This document shows, piece by piece, positions 1-6,740 of a DNA stretch of 19,658 bases. The first letter of the stretch is position 1; each line of letters begins with the position of its first letter. A model generated the notes under the pieces. That model was not told where the DNA came from. It made no database searches and saw nothing but the letters and a program-made list of their open reading frames with translations. The DNA is from a bacterium (GTDB lineage: Bacteria; Pseudomonadota; Alphaproteobacteria; Rhizobiales; Xanthobacteraceae). A program made the position numbers and the translations under genes. Location: contig JAQSDT010000687.1 in the NCBI GenBank assembly GCA_029946075.1, positions 1 to 19,658 on the forward strand, written 5' to 3'.

Positions 1-1114
1 TGAAGACTTCCGCGCCGATGATCCCGGCAGCCCGCGCCGCCCGTAGGCTTTCCGCAAACTCTGGATGCACCGGTACCGTGACGGTGGTGTTGCCGCCGCT
101 CTTTTCAGTCGCGATCTGCACCGCCATCTTGCGCACGATCTGTCGCAGATGGGGCGGCCCGAAGCGGTACGCATCGCCAAGCCGCAGGAAGGTGTAGTGC
201 AGAACATCGAACATCAGCCGCGCCTCGGTGCCGTGCGGCCACTTCGCGCGATAGAGCGCCATGTCTTCCTCGGTCCAGGGCAGGAAGCCGCCGGTCTCAC
301 GGCTTGCCTTCGCCTTGCCGGACTTCAGCCCGATCGTCGGATCGTCGTCTTCGACAAGGTGGCCCTCGTCGATCATCCAGCGGATCATGCCGCGCAGCGC
401 CGACAACAGGTTGCCGGCCTGCGACGGGGTGCGCGCCTTCATTTCTTCCTTGATGACCTTGCGCGTCAGCACCGCAAACGGCTTCTCGCCATTCTCGGGC
501 GCCAGGCTCTCGACAAGCCCGGTGCGCTGTAGCCGCGTCGAGTCCGACAGCCCCTCGTGGCCGACGCTGAGATCGCCGAGCCAATGGTCGCTCTGCTTGT
601 AGAGCGTCCAGTACCAGCGCAAGGTGTGCGGCTTCGGCGGCTCACCCGGTAGTTCGCCGCGCGGCTCATTGCGCTGCTTCTGCGCGTTGATGTGATCGGT
701 CGCATCGCCATAGAGCGTGATCTGCGAGACGATGGCCGCATCACACTCGCCGTCGAATCCCTTCGTGCCGAACTCGGCCCTAATCCTGATCTTCGGCAAT
801 CCGTTGCGGAGCTGGACGTAATAGCGCGTCTGTCCACGCTGCGAGCGGTCGGCCTGCACATAGCGGCGTTCCGGCTGCACCAGCGGATCGGGTTCGGTAC
901 GGCGCTTACGCATCACTCCCCCCAGCGCCGCGACCGCCGCGTCATATGCGGCGTCGAAGGCTTCCGTCCCATATTCCTCTCTGATCCCGATCCGGCGACC
1001 CTTGCGGCTCACCTTCACGTACCAGCGCAGCGCGCCCAGCGGGGAATAGTCGAAATAAAGGTACATTCGCGCGTCCCCAGGCGCGCGGGGATCGCGGTGG
1101 TTTGTTTCAAGCAT
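1..1114 (-). CDS. Tyrosine recombinase/phage-type integrase (C-terminus beyond left edge)
   Basis: The open frame runs from the ATG at 1114-1112 through position 1 without a stop, giving 371 codons in the window. It would catalyse site-specific insertion and excision of a genetic element. The N-terminal part (about residues 17-60) is rich in Tyr, Arg and Trp and resembles the DNA-binding arm of rhizobial island integrases. Residues about 300-325 carry the box I region (TFLRLGDAYRF) with the first catalytic Arg near residue 311. The following strand has the Lys-containing turn (EKSGGNTTVTVPV) near residue 337. The HxxR and catalytic Tyr segments would lie beyond the edge and cannot be checked. 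The chosen ATG has a GGAG seven bases upstream; an in-frame ATG at 1066 is a weaker alternative. An inverted repeat overlaps the start. The nearby tRNA fragment at 1621-1676 is its likely attachment site. Confidence 0.85.
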   Translation of the reverse strand, partial: MLETNHRDPRAPGDARMYLYFDYSPLGALRWYVKVSRKGRRIGIREEYGTEAFDAAYDAAVAALGGVMRKRRTEPDPLVQPERRYVQADRSQRGQTRYYVQLRNGLPKIRIRAEFGTKGFDGECDAAIVSQITLYGDATDHINAQKQRNEPRGELPGEPPKPHTLRWYWTLYKQSDHWLGDLSVGHEGLSDSTRLQRTGLVESLAPENGEKPFAVLTRKVIKEEMKARTPSQAGNLLSALRGMIRWMIDEGHLVEDDDPTIGLKSGKAKASRETGGFLPWTEEDMALYRAKWPHGTEARLMFDVLHYTFLRLGDAYRFGPPHLRQIVRKMAVQIATEKSGGNTTVTVPVHPEFAESLRAARAAGIIGAEVF

Positions 1115-1139
1115 TGGCTTTCTCCGTGGACCAATGCTT
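1109..1139 (-). promoter_or_regulatory. Inverted repeat over the integrase start codon
   Basis: AAGCATTGG (1109-1117) and CCAATGCTT (1131-1139) are perfect 9-base inverted copies separated by 13 bases. In the mRNA the start codon (1114-1112) lies in the 3' arm and the GGAG ribosome site lies in the loop. A further three pairs could form with one bulged base. It may be a translation-limiting hairpin or a protein operator; the sequence alone cannot distinguish these. Confidence 0.5.
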
Positions 1140-1149
1140 CGAATCTAGC

Positions 1150-1168
1150 GATGCGGTGACTCCGCATC
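1150..1168 (-). promoter_or_regulatory. Small hairpin between the 73-aa gene and the integrase
   Basis: GATGCGG (1150-1156) and CCGCATC (1162-1168) form a 7-bp stem with a five-base loop in the 72-bp gap between the two minus-strand genes. No T-run follows on the minus strand, so it does not look like a complete intrinsic terminator. It may modulate read-through or mRNA processing into the integrase gene. Confidence 0.3.
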
Positions 1169-1186
1169 AATTGAGTAAGGTGCGTT

Positions 1187-1408
1187 TCAACCGCTTTCGG
1201 TGCGTTTGAGGTAACGCTGCAACGCCTCCGATGGCACCCATACCTCGTCGAGATCGCTTGTGAGCTCGATCGGCGCGGCGCTTGCCCTCAGCGCGATCCG
1301 AATAACGCCTTCTCGATCGACCGTGACCTCGCTCGCGCCGGCTTCCTTGGCGGCGCGGATCGCGCGAGCGATGTCTGCTTGTGTAACCTTGGCCGGACGC
1401 CGCGGCAT
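1187..1408 (-). CDS. Small hypothetical protein upstream of the integrase (73 aa)
   Basis: This is a 73-residue protein beginning MPRRPAKVTQADIARAI. The start is well supported by a strong purine-rich ribosome site (AGGAGGAGGG at 1420-1411) two bases before the ATG. A longer frame upstream has no comparable signal. The N-terminal third (about residues 9-27) looks like a short helical segment, followed by a predicted beta pair around residues 28-40 (VTVDREGVIRIAL). No membrane segment or signal peptide is seen. It lies on the same strand as the integrase with a 72-bp gap, so the two are probably co-transcribed. From memory, small proteins of this type often precede integrase genes in rhizobial islands. 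A role as an excisionase or regulator is only a guess, and no helix-turn-helix is clear. Confidence 0.7.
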   Translation of the reverse strand: MPRRPAKVTQADIARAIRAAKEAGASEVTVDREGVIRIALRASAAPIELTSDLDEVWVPSEALQRYLKRTESG

Positions 1409-1620
1409 TACCCTCCTCCTATCGTGTGAAATTGAGCGCCGTTCGAGCCGGGCGCGACCGCACCACGCGAGGCCGACCGTCCCGAAGGCCTTATCGGAAT
1501 GCAAAACCGAGAAACCTGCGGAGAAAAGAGAAACGAGCTGTCCGTCGGGCATTTGGCTAGATTGGAGTGGAAATCGGAGGGGTATCAACCGATGGAAGAG
1601 CCACTGATGAGATCACCAAA

Positions 1621-1676
1621 AGCCCGTCAGGCTCATAACTTGAAGGTCATAGGTTCAAATCCTATCCCCGCAACCA
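1621..1676 (+). other. Attachment site: 3' half of an initiator tRNA-fMet(CAT) gene
   Basis: The stretch covers the anticodon arm with CTCATAA, the variable loop, a perfect 5-bp T-arm stem (ATAGG/CCTAT around TTCAAAT) and the acceptor strand ending CCCCGCA-ACCA. The terminal A of the acceptor strand fits the unpaired first position of initiator tRNA. No 5' half (D-arm and 5' acceptor strand) precedes it, so it cannot be a functional tRNA gene. Compared with the rhizobial tRNA-fMet sequence as I remember it, there are two differences (one before the anticodon arm and one in its 3' strand). A 3' tRNA fragment next to an integrase is the usual attachment-site duplication. Its direction implies that the intact tRNA lies to the left, beyond the window. 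Confidence 0.75.
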
Positions 1677-2073
1677 AGTCTTAAGCCATTGAGAACGCAT
1701 CGTTTTCAATTTCTTTTTGCTGTTCCCACTGGGGCTCGAAATTTCGCTCGTGGAAGCGCCGTGGAAGCGGCAGGCGGAAAGTCGCAGCGTAAAATCGGAG
1801 ACGCGGAGGCGAGCGCGATGACTCAATTGTGATCGCGGGTCGATGGCGAGGCTGCAACTCCTCTCGCGGGGCAGTTCACGATCTCACTGCGCGGGCTACG
1901 CCGCCACACCGGCAAACCTCGAATCTGGAGGGTAGGATTTCGAGTGTCTACGGGCGCGCCACTCTTCAATGAGTTAGCGAACGCCTCTTTTGTTTCTTTT
2001 TCGTCTCCGCATTGCGGAGCTCCATGCTTTTGCCCACCTGTTTGTCTTATCCTCTTTCGAGGGACCGTTGCCG
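1677..2073. other. Intergenic region after the tRNA fragment, no gene seen
   Basis: About 400 bases hold no convincing coding frame. Visible items are a tandem repeat of GTGGAAGCG (1750-1758 and 1761-1769) and a 6-bp hairpin CTCCGC-ATT-GCGGAG (2005-2019) preceded by a T-rich tract. The T-rich tract is on the wrong side for a terminator in either direction. A promoter for the gene starting at 2074 must lie here, but I see no clear -35/-10 pair. Confidence 0.5.
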
Positions 2074-2976
2074 ATGAGCCAGGAATCCAAGACGGCGGGC
2101 GCGCAATACGCTAGTTACTTGCGACTGCTGCCGCAAAGCATCGTTGAAGCCAACCATCGGCGTGCACAGCCACACGCGCAGAAGGTGGCCGACGCCTTCA
2201 CCACATCGTTCGCAGAGGGCGTGTGCCCGATCTGCAAGAATGCGCTGGCCTCGTATACGAAAGCCGCACCCTGCCTGCACTGGCTGCTAAAGCCTGAAGG
2301 GTTTGAGAAGGATGATTTCCGGAGGATAGCGGAGCGCTACTCGCTGGCGCAGATCGAACTTTTCATGCGTCGCGTCGCCAATCAGGAAGCGTTCGCGAAA
2401 AATATAAACAATATGGCGGACGAAGGCACCGGGAAGCTCGTAGAGCTCACAGCCAAGTACAAGAACTTTGAGTGGGCGATCTCCTGCGCGAAAAGCGACT
2501 ATGACGGTCACGGCAATACGGAAGAATCGCGGCAGGCGCACTATCACTTCCAGATGCGGATCGATGGGAAACGCTTCATCGACTACAGCGACTACCACCT
2601 GCCGCTGCACCATTCGGATATTTTGACAATGGAAGCGATGCGGTTGGCGCCCGGCAAGATCAAGCGGAACTACGCCGGCGGCGAAGGCATGGATATAGTC
2701 TTCAAGAAAGACGTGGTCGAAAATCTGCTAGCACAAGACGACGGGGGCGACATGCTGAACGCCACGCACATCATTGAGCGCAAAGGAATGGACGCTGGCG
2801 CGTTCCTTGACCAGCTACGCGCTGCTAAAGCAGAGGGCCGCCCGCTGATGGATGTCGTGCGCGGCGTGGAGGATGCAAAGGTGACCACGCTGGTCGAGCC
2901 TGGCCCGGGTGTGGTGCATCAGGCAGTGCGCCAAGGACGAGGGCGGCGCGTCGTCAAGGACGATCTTCCGGAATAA
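2074..2976 (+). CDS. Hypothetical Cys/His-rich protein (300 aa)
   Basis: I do not recognise the family. The start at 2074 (MSQESK) is chosen because the in-frame ATG at 1990 adds a hydrophobic leader with no good ribosome site, while GAGGG lies about ten bases before 2074. Residues 51-69 contain CPIC followed by CLH (C51, C54, C67, H69), a plausible zinc site. Residues 155-180 are unusually rich in His, Tyr and Asp (HYHF, DYHLPLHHSD), which could be a second metal or catalytic site. The rest looks soluble, with helical stretches at about 80-130 and 265-280 and a basic tail before the acidic end. It stands alone between the tRNA fragment and the membrane protein gene, with 168 bases to the next gene. 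It could be island cargo of unknown role. Confidence 0.75.
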   Translation: MSQESKTAGAQYASYLRLLPQSIVEANHRRAQPHAQKVADAFTTSFAEGVCPICKNALASYTKAAPCLHWLLKPEGFEKDDFRRIAERYSLAQIELFMRRVANQEAFAKNINNMADEGTGKLVELTAKYKNFEWAISCAKSDYDGHGNTEESRQAHYHFQMRIDGKRFIDYSDYHLPLHHSDILTMEAMRLAPGKIKRNYAGGEGMDIVFKKDVVENLLAQDDGGDMLNATHIIERKGMDAGAFLDQLRAAKAEGRPLMDVVRGVEDAKVTTLVEPGPGVVHQAVRQGRGRRVVKDDLPE

Positions 2977-3047
2977 CCTGTAGGACGGAATAGCTTTAGA
3001 GTCTGATGGACACGCGGGGCGGCCGTCGCCGCTCACTGCGCCGCTGA

Positions 3048-3121
3048 CCTTCCGACGGGGCGAATCTTCCGCCGGAAGGCTCGCGGTTCGGCTAGAATGG
3101 GCGGGCTTCCGGCACGGAAGC
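3048..3121 (+). promoter_or_regulatory. Cluster of CTTCCG/CGGAAG inverted repeats before the membrane protein gene
   Basis: CCTTCCG (3048-3054) pairs with CGGAAGG (3073-3079), and GCTTCCG (3105-3111) pairs with CGGAAGC (3115-3121) across a three-base loop. The same hexamer therefore appears four times in 74 bases. A TAGAAT that could serve as a -10 element lies between the two hairpins, at 3093-3098. These could be operators or transcript hairpins. No T-run follows, so termination of the upstream gene is not clearly supported. Confidence 0.3.
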
Positions 3122-3144
3122 AGCAATGATTCGCCGGAGCTCCC

Positions 3145-3588
3145 ATGACCGATACGAACGATGCCGCAGAAGCCGCCGCTGACCGGGATTTTCAGCGGGC
3201 CAAGGTGATCTTCGAGCAGGACTGCCAGGAATTCCGCTCCCTGAACGGCTTTCTCTGGCAGATACCTGTGATCGTCTCGACGCTGACCGGCGGCCTTTGG
3301 TTCGGTGCGGGCAAGATCGACGACGGCTTCCTCCAAGCGGCGCTCTTCCTGCTCGCCGGCTGCGCCAACCTTTGCTTCGTGGTTGTGCTGTGGCGGCTTA
3401 GACGCGGGGTCATGGAGCCTCTGCTCGGACGGATTACCGAATACCAGGGCCGGCCGCGAAATGCCGGCAAGTACACGATGATCATCATGTTCTCGATCCT
3501 GCTGTCGTTGTCCTTCCTCCTGAGCCTTGCGGCGTTCGCAATGACGCTGTTTTCAAAGGTCGGCCCGGCCTGCCATGTGCCCGCCTGA
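3145..3588 (+). CDS. Small three-helix inner-membrane protein (147 aa)
   Basis: This is a 147-residue protein with a charged N-terminal helix (about residues 8-30) and three likely membrane segments at about 37-55, 62-84 and 111-135. A basic loop (RRGVMEPLLGR and QGRPRN) separates the second and third. There is no signal peptide. The ATG is supported by GGAG six bases upstream. Its last 14 bases overlap the start of the methyltransferase gene, so the two are very probably one transcript with coupled translation. A soluble N-terminal helix followed by a compact membrane bundle resembles small membrane effectors of conflict systems, but I cannot assign it to a named family. Its position beside a defence-like region makes an effector or anchor role possible. 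Confidence 0.75.
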   Translation: MTDTNDAAEAAADRDFQRAKVIFEQDCQEFRSLNGFLWQIPVIVSTLTGGLWFGAGKIDDGFLQAALFLLAGCANLCFVVVLWRLRRGVMEPLLGRITEYQGRPRNAGKYTMIIMFSILLSLSFLLSLAAFAMTLFSKVGPACHVPA

Positions 3589-4201
3589 AGCCGTCGCCAG
3601 CACCGCGACCGCCGAACGCTATTACGAGGAGCGCTCGGAAATCCTGCTGCGGAAATACGAGCAGGTTGCTTTCGAGGCCGTCCATGCGGATCTGCTCGGG
3701 TTGATCGGCGGACGTACCGGAAACGCCCTCGACGTGGGCTGCGGATCGGGCCGGGACGCCGCGTGGCTAGCCGGGCAGGGGTGGCGTGTAACCGCCGTGG
3801 ATGCATCCGCCGCCATGCTTGCCGGCGCCAGGCGGATACACCGCAGCCTCCGCATTCGATGGATAAGGGACGGCCTGCCGAAACTCGAAAAGGTGGCGAG
3901 CCTCGGCGCGACCTACGATCTCGTGCTGCTCAGCGCCGTATGGATGCACATTCCGAAGGACCGGCAGGCCGAAGCCGCCGCGACGGTCGCGCGGTTGACC
4001 GGGCAGGGCGGGATCGTCAACCTGACGATCCGATCCGGCGCCAGCGAGCCCGAACGGGGCTTCCACGACACGGACGTCGAACTGCTCGGTGCGACGCTCG
4101 CCGGGCACGGCGTTCTGGCTGTCAACGACGTCACCGACAGTGATAGTTTCGATCGTGAAGAAGTCGTCTGGAGGAAGCTAACGTTCCGACGGGTCGGCTG
4201 A
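3575..4201 (+). CDS. Class I SAM-dependent methyltransferase (208 aa)
   Basis: The protein has the Rossmann-type methyltransferase signature. Motif I (DVGCGSGRD) is at residues 53-61, the motif II acidic residue follows in AVDAS (D76), and a motif IV-like strand (YDLVLLSAVWMH) lies near residue 115. The N-terminal helix (AERYYEERSEILLRKYEQ) is typical of small-molecule or protein methyltransferases of the TehB/UbiE style. There is no target-recognition domain and no DPPY/NPPY motif, so it is not an obvious DNA adenine or N4-cytosine methylase. The substrate is unknown. The start overlaps the upstream membrane protein gene by 14 bases and has no strong ribosome site of its own, consistent with translational coupling. 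Confidence 0.85.
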   Translation: MCPPEAVASTATAERYYEERSEILLRKYEQVAFEAVHADLLGLIGGRTGNALDVGCGSGRDAAWLAGQGWRVTAVDASAAMLAGARRIHRSLRIRWIRDGLPKLEKVASLGATYDLVLLSAVWMHIPKDRQAEAAATVARLTGQGGIVNLTIRSGASEPERGFHDTDVELLGATLAGHGVLAVNDVTDSDSFDREEVVWRKLTFRRVG

Positions 4202-4314
4202 CGCGCTCGCGCCGTGCACGGAAGCCCCCTCGTGGCCCGACGGCGCCCCGGCTAAAGGTGCAAGACGCGGCCTCGTAACCCCCGTGAAATCGGAATATTA
4301 AGACGGGCGGGGTA

Positions 4315-4340
4315 GCATCGCAAAGCCCACACGGCGATGC
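4315..4340. promoter_or_regulatory. Inverted repeat upstream of the GHKL/kinase gene
   Basis: GCATCGC (4315-4321) and GCGATGC (4334-4340) are perfect 7-base inverted copies spaced by 12 bases, ending 27 bases before the GTG start at 4368. An AT-rich patch (AATATTAA, about 4294-4301) just upstream could be a -10 region, which would put the repeat in the early transcribed region. It is a candidate operator or 5'-leader hairpin for the two-gene operon. Confidence 0.3.
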
Positions 4341-4367
4341 CGGTAACCTCTCATTAAGGACAAGGAA

Positions 4368-6740
4368 GTGGCAGGTTTCAGATTCGCTCCGCGCGCGCTA
4401 CTCGAGCTTGGAAAGGAGCTCATCAGCACCGACGAGGTGGCGTTGTACGAACTCATCAAGAACGGCATCGACGCGGGCTCTCCGAAAGTCGAGACGGAGG
4501 CGCGAATAATCCTGCCGCACAGCAGCTACGTCGCCGCGGTGGATGCAATCAACCTGAAGAAGGATTTGGGAGCGGTGCTCGACACCCTCGCCATGAACGT
4601 GATTCCGGCCACGCCCGTCGAACAGGTTTCGGAATTCCTGGATCCCCTGAGAAAGCTGACCGGAAACAGGCAACGGTTCCTGACAGGGCTCACGGAAGCC
4701 TATCGGACCTACAACTGGATCGAAGTCCGCGACACTGGCGAGGGAATGTCGCTTTCGACCCTGAACGATGTCTATTTGACGGTCGGCACCCGGTCGCGGC
4801 GGGCCGCGAACATCGCCGGCGGAACCTATCTCGGTGATAAAGGCGTCGGTCGTCTCTCGGCGATGCGATTGGGCGACCGCCTGACAGTGACGACATCCAC
4901 GAAGAGCGAAAGTCGCTGGAATATCCTCGAAATCAACTGGTCGCGATTCTCGCACGACATCGAGATCCCGCTTGAGAAAATCGGGGTCGAGGGAGTCGCC
5001 GGAGAACGAAAGAGCGAGAAATCCGAGCACGGAACGACCATACGCATCTCCGATCTCAGCGCGGACTGGACCGCTCAGCGGTTCGCCTTCGTCTTCCAGG
5101 GCCGCATGGCGCGCATGGTCGACCCGTTCGAACCGGGCCGTGGAAACGAAATCCTGGTGGCCCGATACAACGGCGACCGCCTCATCATTCCTTCCGTTCC
5201 CAAGAAGCTGCTGGACAGCGCCCACGCGACGCTCAACGCGAAGCTCTTCTTCGACGGCGACGAGCCGGTGATCGAAGGCGTGGTGAACTACAAGATGCGT
5301 CACAAAAAGCGCGATATCTCGGCTCGGGGGCCTGAGGTCTATTCCATAGCCGGAAAAACCACGCCGCGCCGCGGTAAGAAGGGGCACGCGGCGGTCGAGG
5401 TGTCGCCGATAAGGCCGAAGGCGTTGAAGGACCTCGGGCCGGTCGACGTCGAGATCTACTGGTACAACCGCCTTGTCGTCGAAGCAGTCGACGGTCTGAC
5501 CTCGAATGTCCAGGCGACGCGGGACGAGATCGCAAAATGGTCCGGCGGCCCGATGCTGTACCGCCATGAATTTCGAATTCTTCCATACGGCGACCCGGCC
5601 GACGATTGGGTCGAGCTGGACAAGAATGCGTTCGGAAAATCGGGTTTCAAGCTGAACCGGCAGCAGGTGCTTGGTCGCGTGAGGGTGGACTCCGCGCACA
5701 CCGCGTTGAGCGAACAGACCAGCCGCGAGGGCCTGATCGGATCCGAAGCTGCCTATGCGTTGAGAACGATCCTGATCTGGCTGTTGCACAACGAAATGCG
5801 GTCGCTGATAAACGAGGCGGACCTGGCCGAACGCATACGCAAACGGGAGGCCGAGACGATCGCCTATGAATTCAGGAACACGCAAAGGCTGGTCGAGCAG
5901 ACGCTGGCACAGGTCCGCAAGAAGATCGGACCCCAGCACAAGGCGCTGATCGAAAGCCTCGGCGACCAGGTGACCCTTCTCGCCGACCAATGCGAGGCGC
6001 TGGCTGGCAAGTCCGGAAAGGTGATCGAGGAGTCCGCGAGCGAGCGGGAAAAGTTCGTCCATCTCGCCGGCATCGGGTTGATGACTGAGTTCATATTCCA
6101 CGAACTGGACCGTGCGGTCGCCCATACGGTCCGGATCCTCGCCGACGCGTCGACCTCCAAGTCCACCTCCGTGCTTCGCGCGCTCGAGGCACAACTTATA
6201 ACGCTGCAGAAGCGCATATCGGCCTTTGATGCGATGACGGGAGAGCGCCGTCAGACGAAGTCGAGGTTCGACCTGCTTGAAGTCGTCAACCTAGTCCTCG
6301 AAGGCCACGAAAGCCAGTTCAAACGGCATTCGATCAAGGTCACCGTCGAGTGCCCCGCAAGCGGGCTGAAGATCCGCGCAGTGAAGGGAATGGTGATCCA
6401 GATCCTCGAAAACCTGATCGGAAACTCCGTCTACTGGTTGAAGCAGCAGCGCGACTTCGAGGCGGGTTTCAAGCCACGGCTGAAGATCGACATCGATGCG
6501 GCGACCAAGGCTCTGACCATCGAGGACAACGGGCCCGGCGTCGATCCAAAGAGGCGCGAAGCCATTTTCGAGCCGTTCGTAACTTCGAAGCCCGCCGGTC
6601 AAGGGCGTGGTTTGGGGCTTTATATTTCACGCGAACTTGCGCAGTATCACAACTGGCAGCTTTATTTGGACGAAACGGCGGACCTCTACAGGCGCCGCCG
6701 GTTGAGCCGATTTGTTCTCGACATGGATAGTGACGAATGA
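4368..6740 (+). CDS. Dual GHKL protein: Hsp90/MORC-like ATPase plus histidine-kinase core (790 aa)
   Basis: Two Bergerat-type ATP sites are visible. The N-terminal one has an N-box (ELIKNGIDAG, E28/N32), G1 (DTGEGM, D122) and a lid motif (GDKGVGRLS, 156-164), as in Hsp90, MutL and MORC ATPases. A middle region (about 230-480) of beta-rich sequence leads to a helical, probably coiled-coil stretch (about 485-565). The C-terminal part looks like a sensor kinase: FHELDRAVAH with candidate phospho-acceptor H578 (the usual Pro after the His is absent), N-box around N682/N686, G1 DNGPG at 720-724, an F-box (FEPFVTSKP) and G2 GRGLGL near 746-751. No membrane segment is seen, so it should be cytoplasmic. 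The start is GTG with AAGGA upstream. Its stop overlaps the next gene in ATGA, so the two products are probably partners. I infer a sensing role; the ligand is unknown. Confidence 0.85.
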   Translation: MAGFRFAPRALLELGKELISTDEVALYELIKNGIDAGSPKVETEARIILPHSSYVAAVDAINLKKDLGAVLDTLAMNVIPATPVEQVSEFLDPLRKLTGNRQRFLTGLTEAYRTYNWIEVRDTGEGMSLSTLNDVYLTVGTRSRRAANIAGGTYLGDKGVGRLSAMRLGDRLTVTTSTKSESRWNILEINWSRFSHDIEIPLEKIGVEGVAGERKSEKSEHGTTIRISDLSADWTAQRFAFVFQGRMARMVDPFEPGRGNEILVARYNGDRLIIPSVPKKLLDSAHATLNAKLFFDGDEPVIEGVVNYKMRHKKRDISARGPEVYSIAGKTTPRRGKKGHAAVEVSPIRPKALKDLGPVDVEIYWYNRLVVEAVDGLTSNVQATRDEIAKWSGGPMLYRHEFRILPYGDPADDWVELDKNAFGKSGFKLNRQQVLGRVRVDSAHTALSEQTSREGLIGSEAAYALRTILIWLLHNEMRSLINEADLAERIRKREAETIAYEFRNTQRLVEQTLAQVRKKIGPQHKALIESLGDQVTLLADQCEALAGKSGKVIEESASEREKFVHLAGIGLMTEFIFHELDRAVAHTVRILADASTSKSTSVLRALEAQLITLQKRISAFDAMTGERRQTKSRFDLLEVVNLVLEGHESQFKRHSIKVTVECPASGLKIRAVKGMVIQILENLIGNSVYWLKQQRDFEAGFKPRLKIDIDAATKALTIEDNGPGVDPKRREAIFEPFVTSKPAGQGRGLGLYISRELAQYHNWQLYLDETADLYRRRRLSRFVLDMDSDE

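Noticed and set aside
1750..1769. Two tandem GTGGAAGCG copies as a possible attachment repeat or small array
   Set aside because: Only two copies two bases apart; it could be chance, and there is no integrase core-like context.
2005..2019. Hairpin CTCCGC-ATT-GCGGAG next to a T-rich tract, possible terminator
   Set aside because: The T-rich tract precedes the stem on the plus strand and reads as A on the minus strand, so it does not fit an intrinsic terminator in either direction.
3575..4201. Methyltransferase as part of a restriction-modification system
   Set aside because: It has no DPPY, NPPY or PC catalytic motif and no target-recognition domain, and no restriction nuclease gene adjoins it.
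4398..6194. 598-codon open frame on the minus strand inside the GHKL-kinase gene
   Set aside because: It is antisense to a gene with clear GHKL motifs, and its translation has no recognisable motif; long antisense frames are expected in high-GC codon-biased genes.
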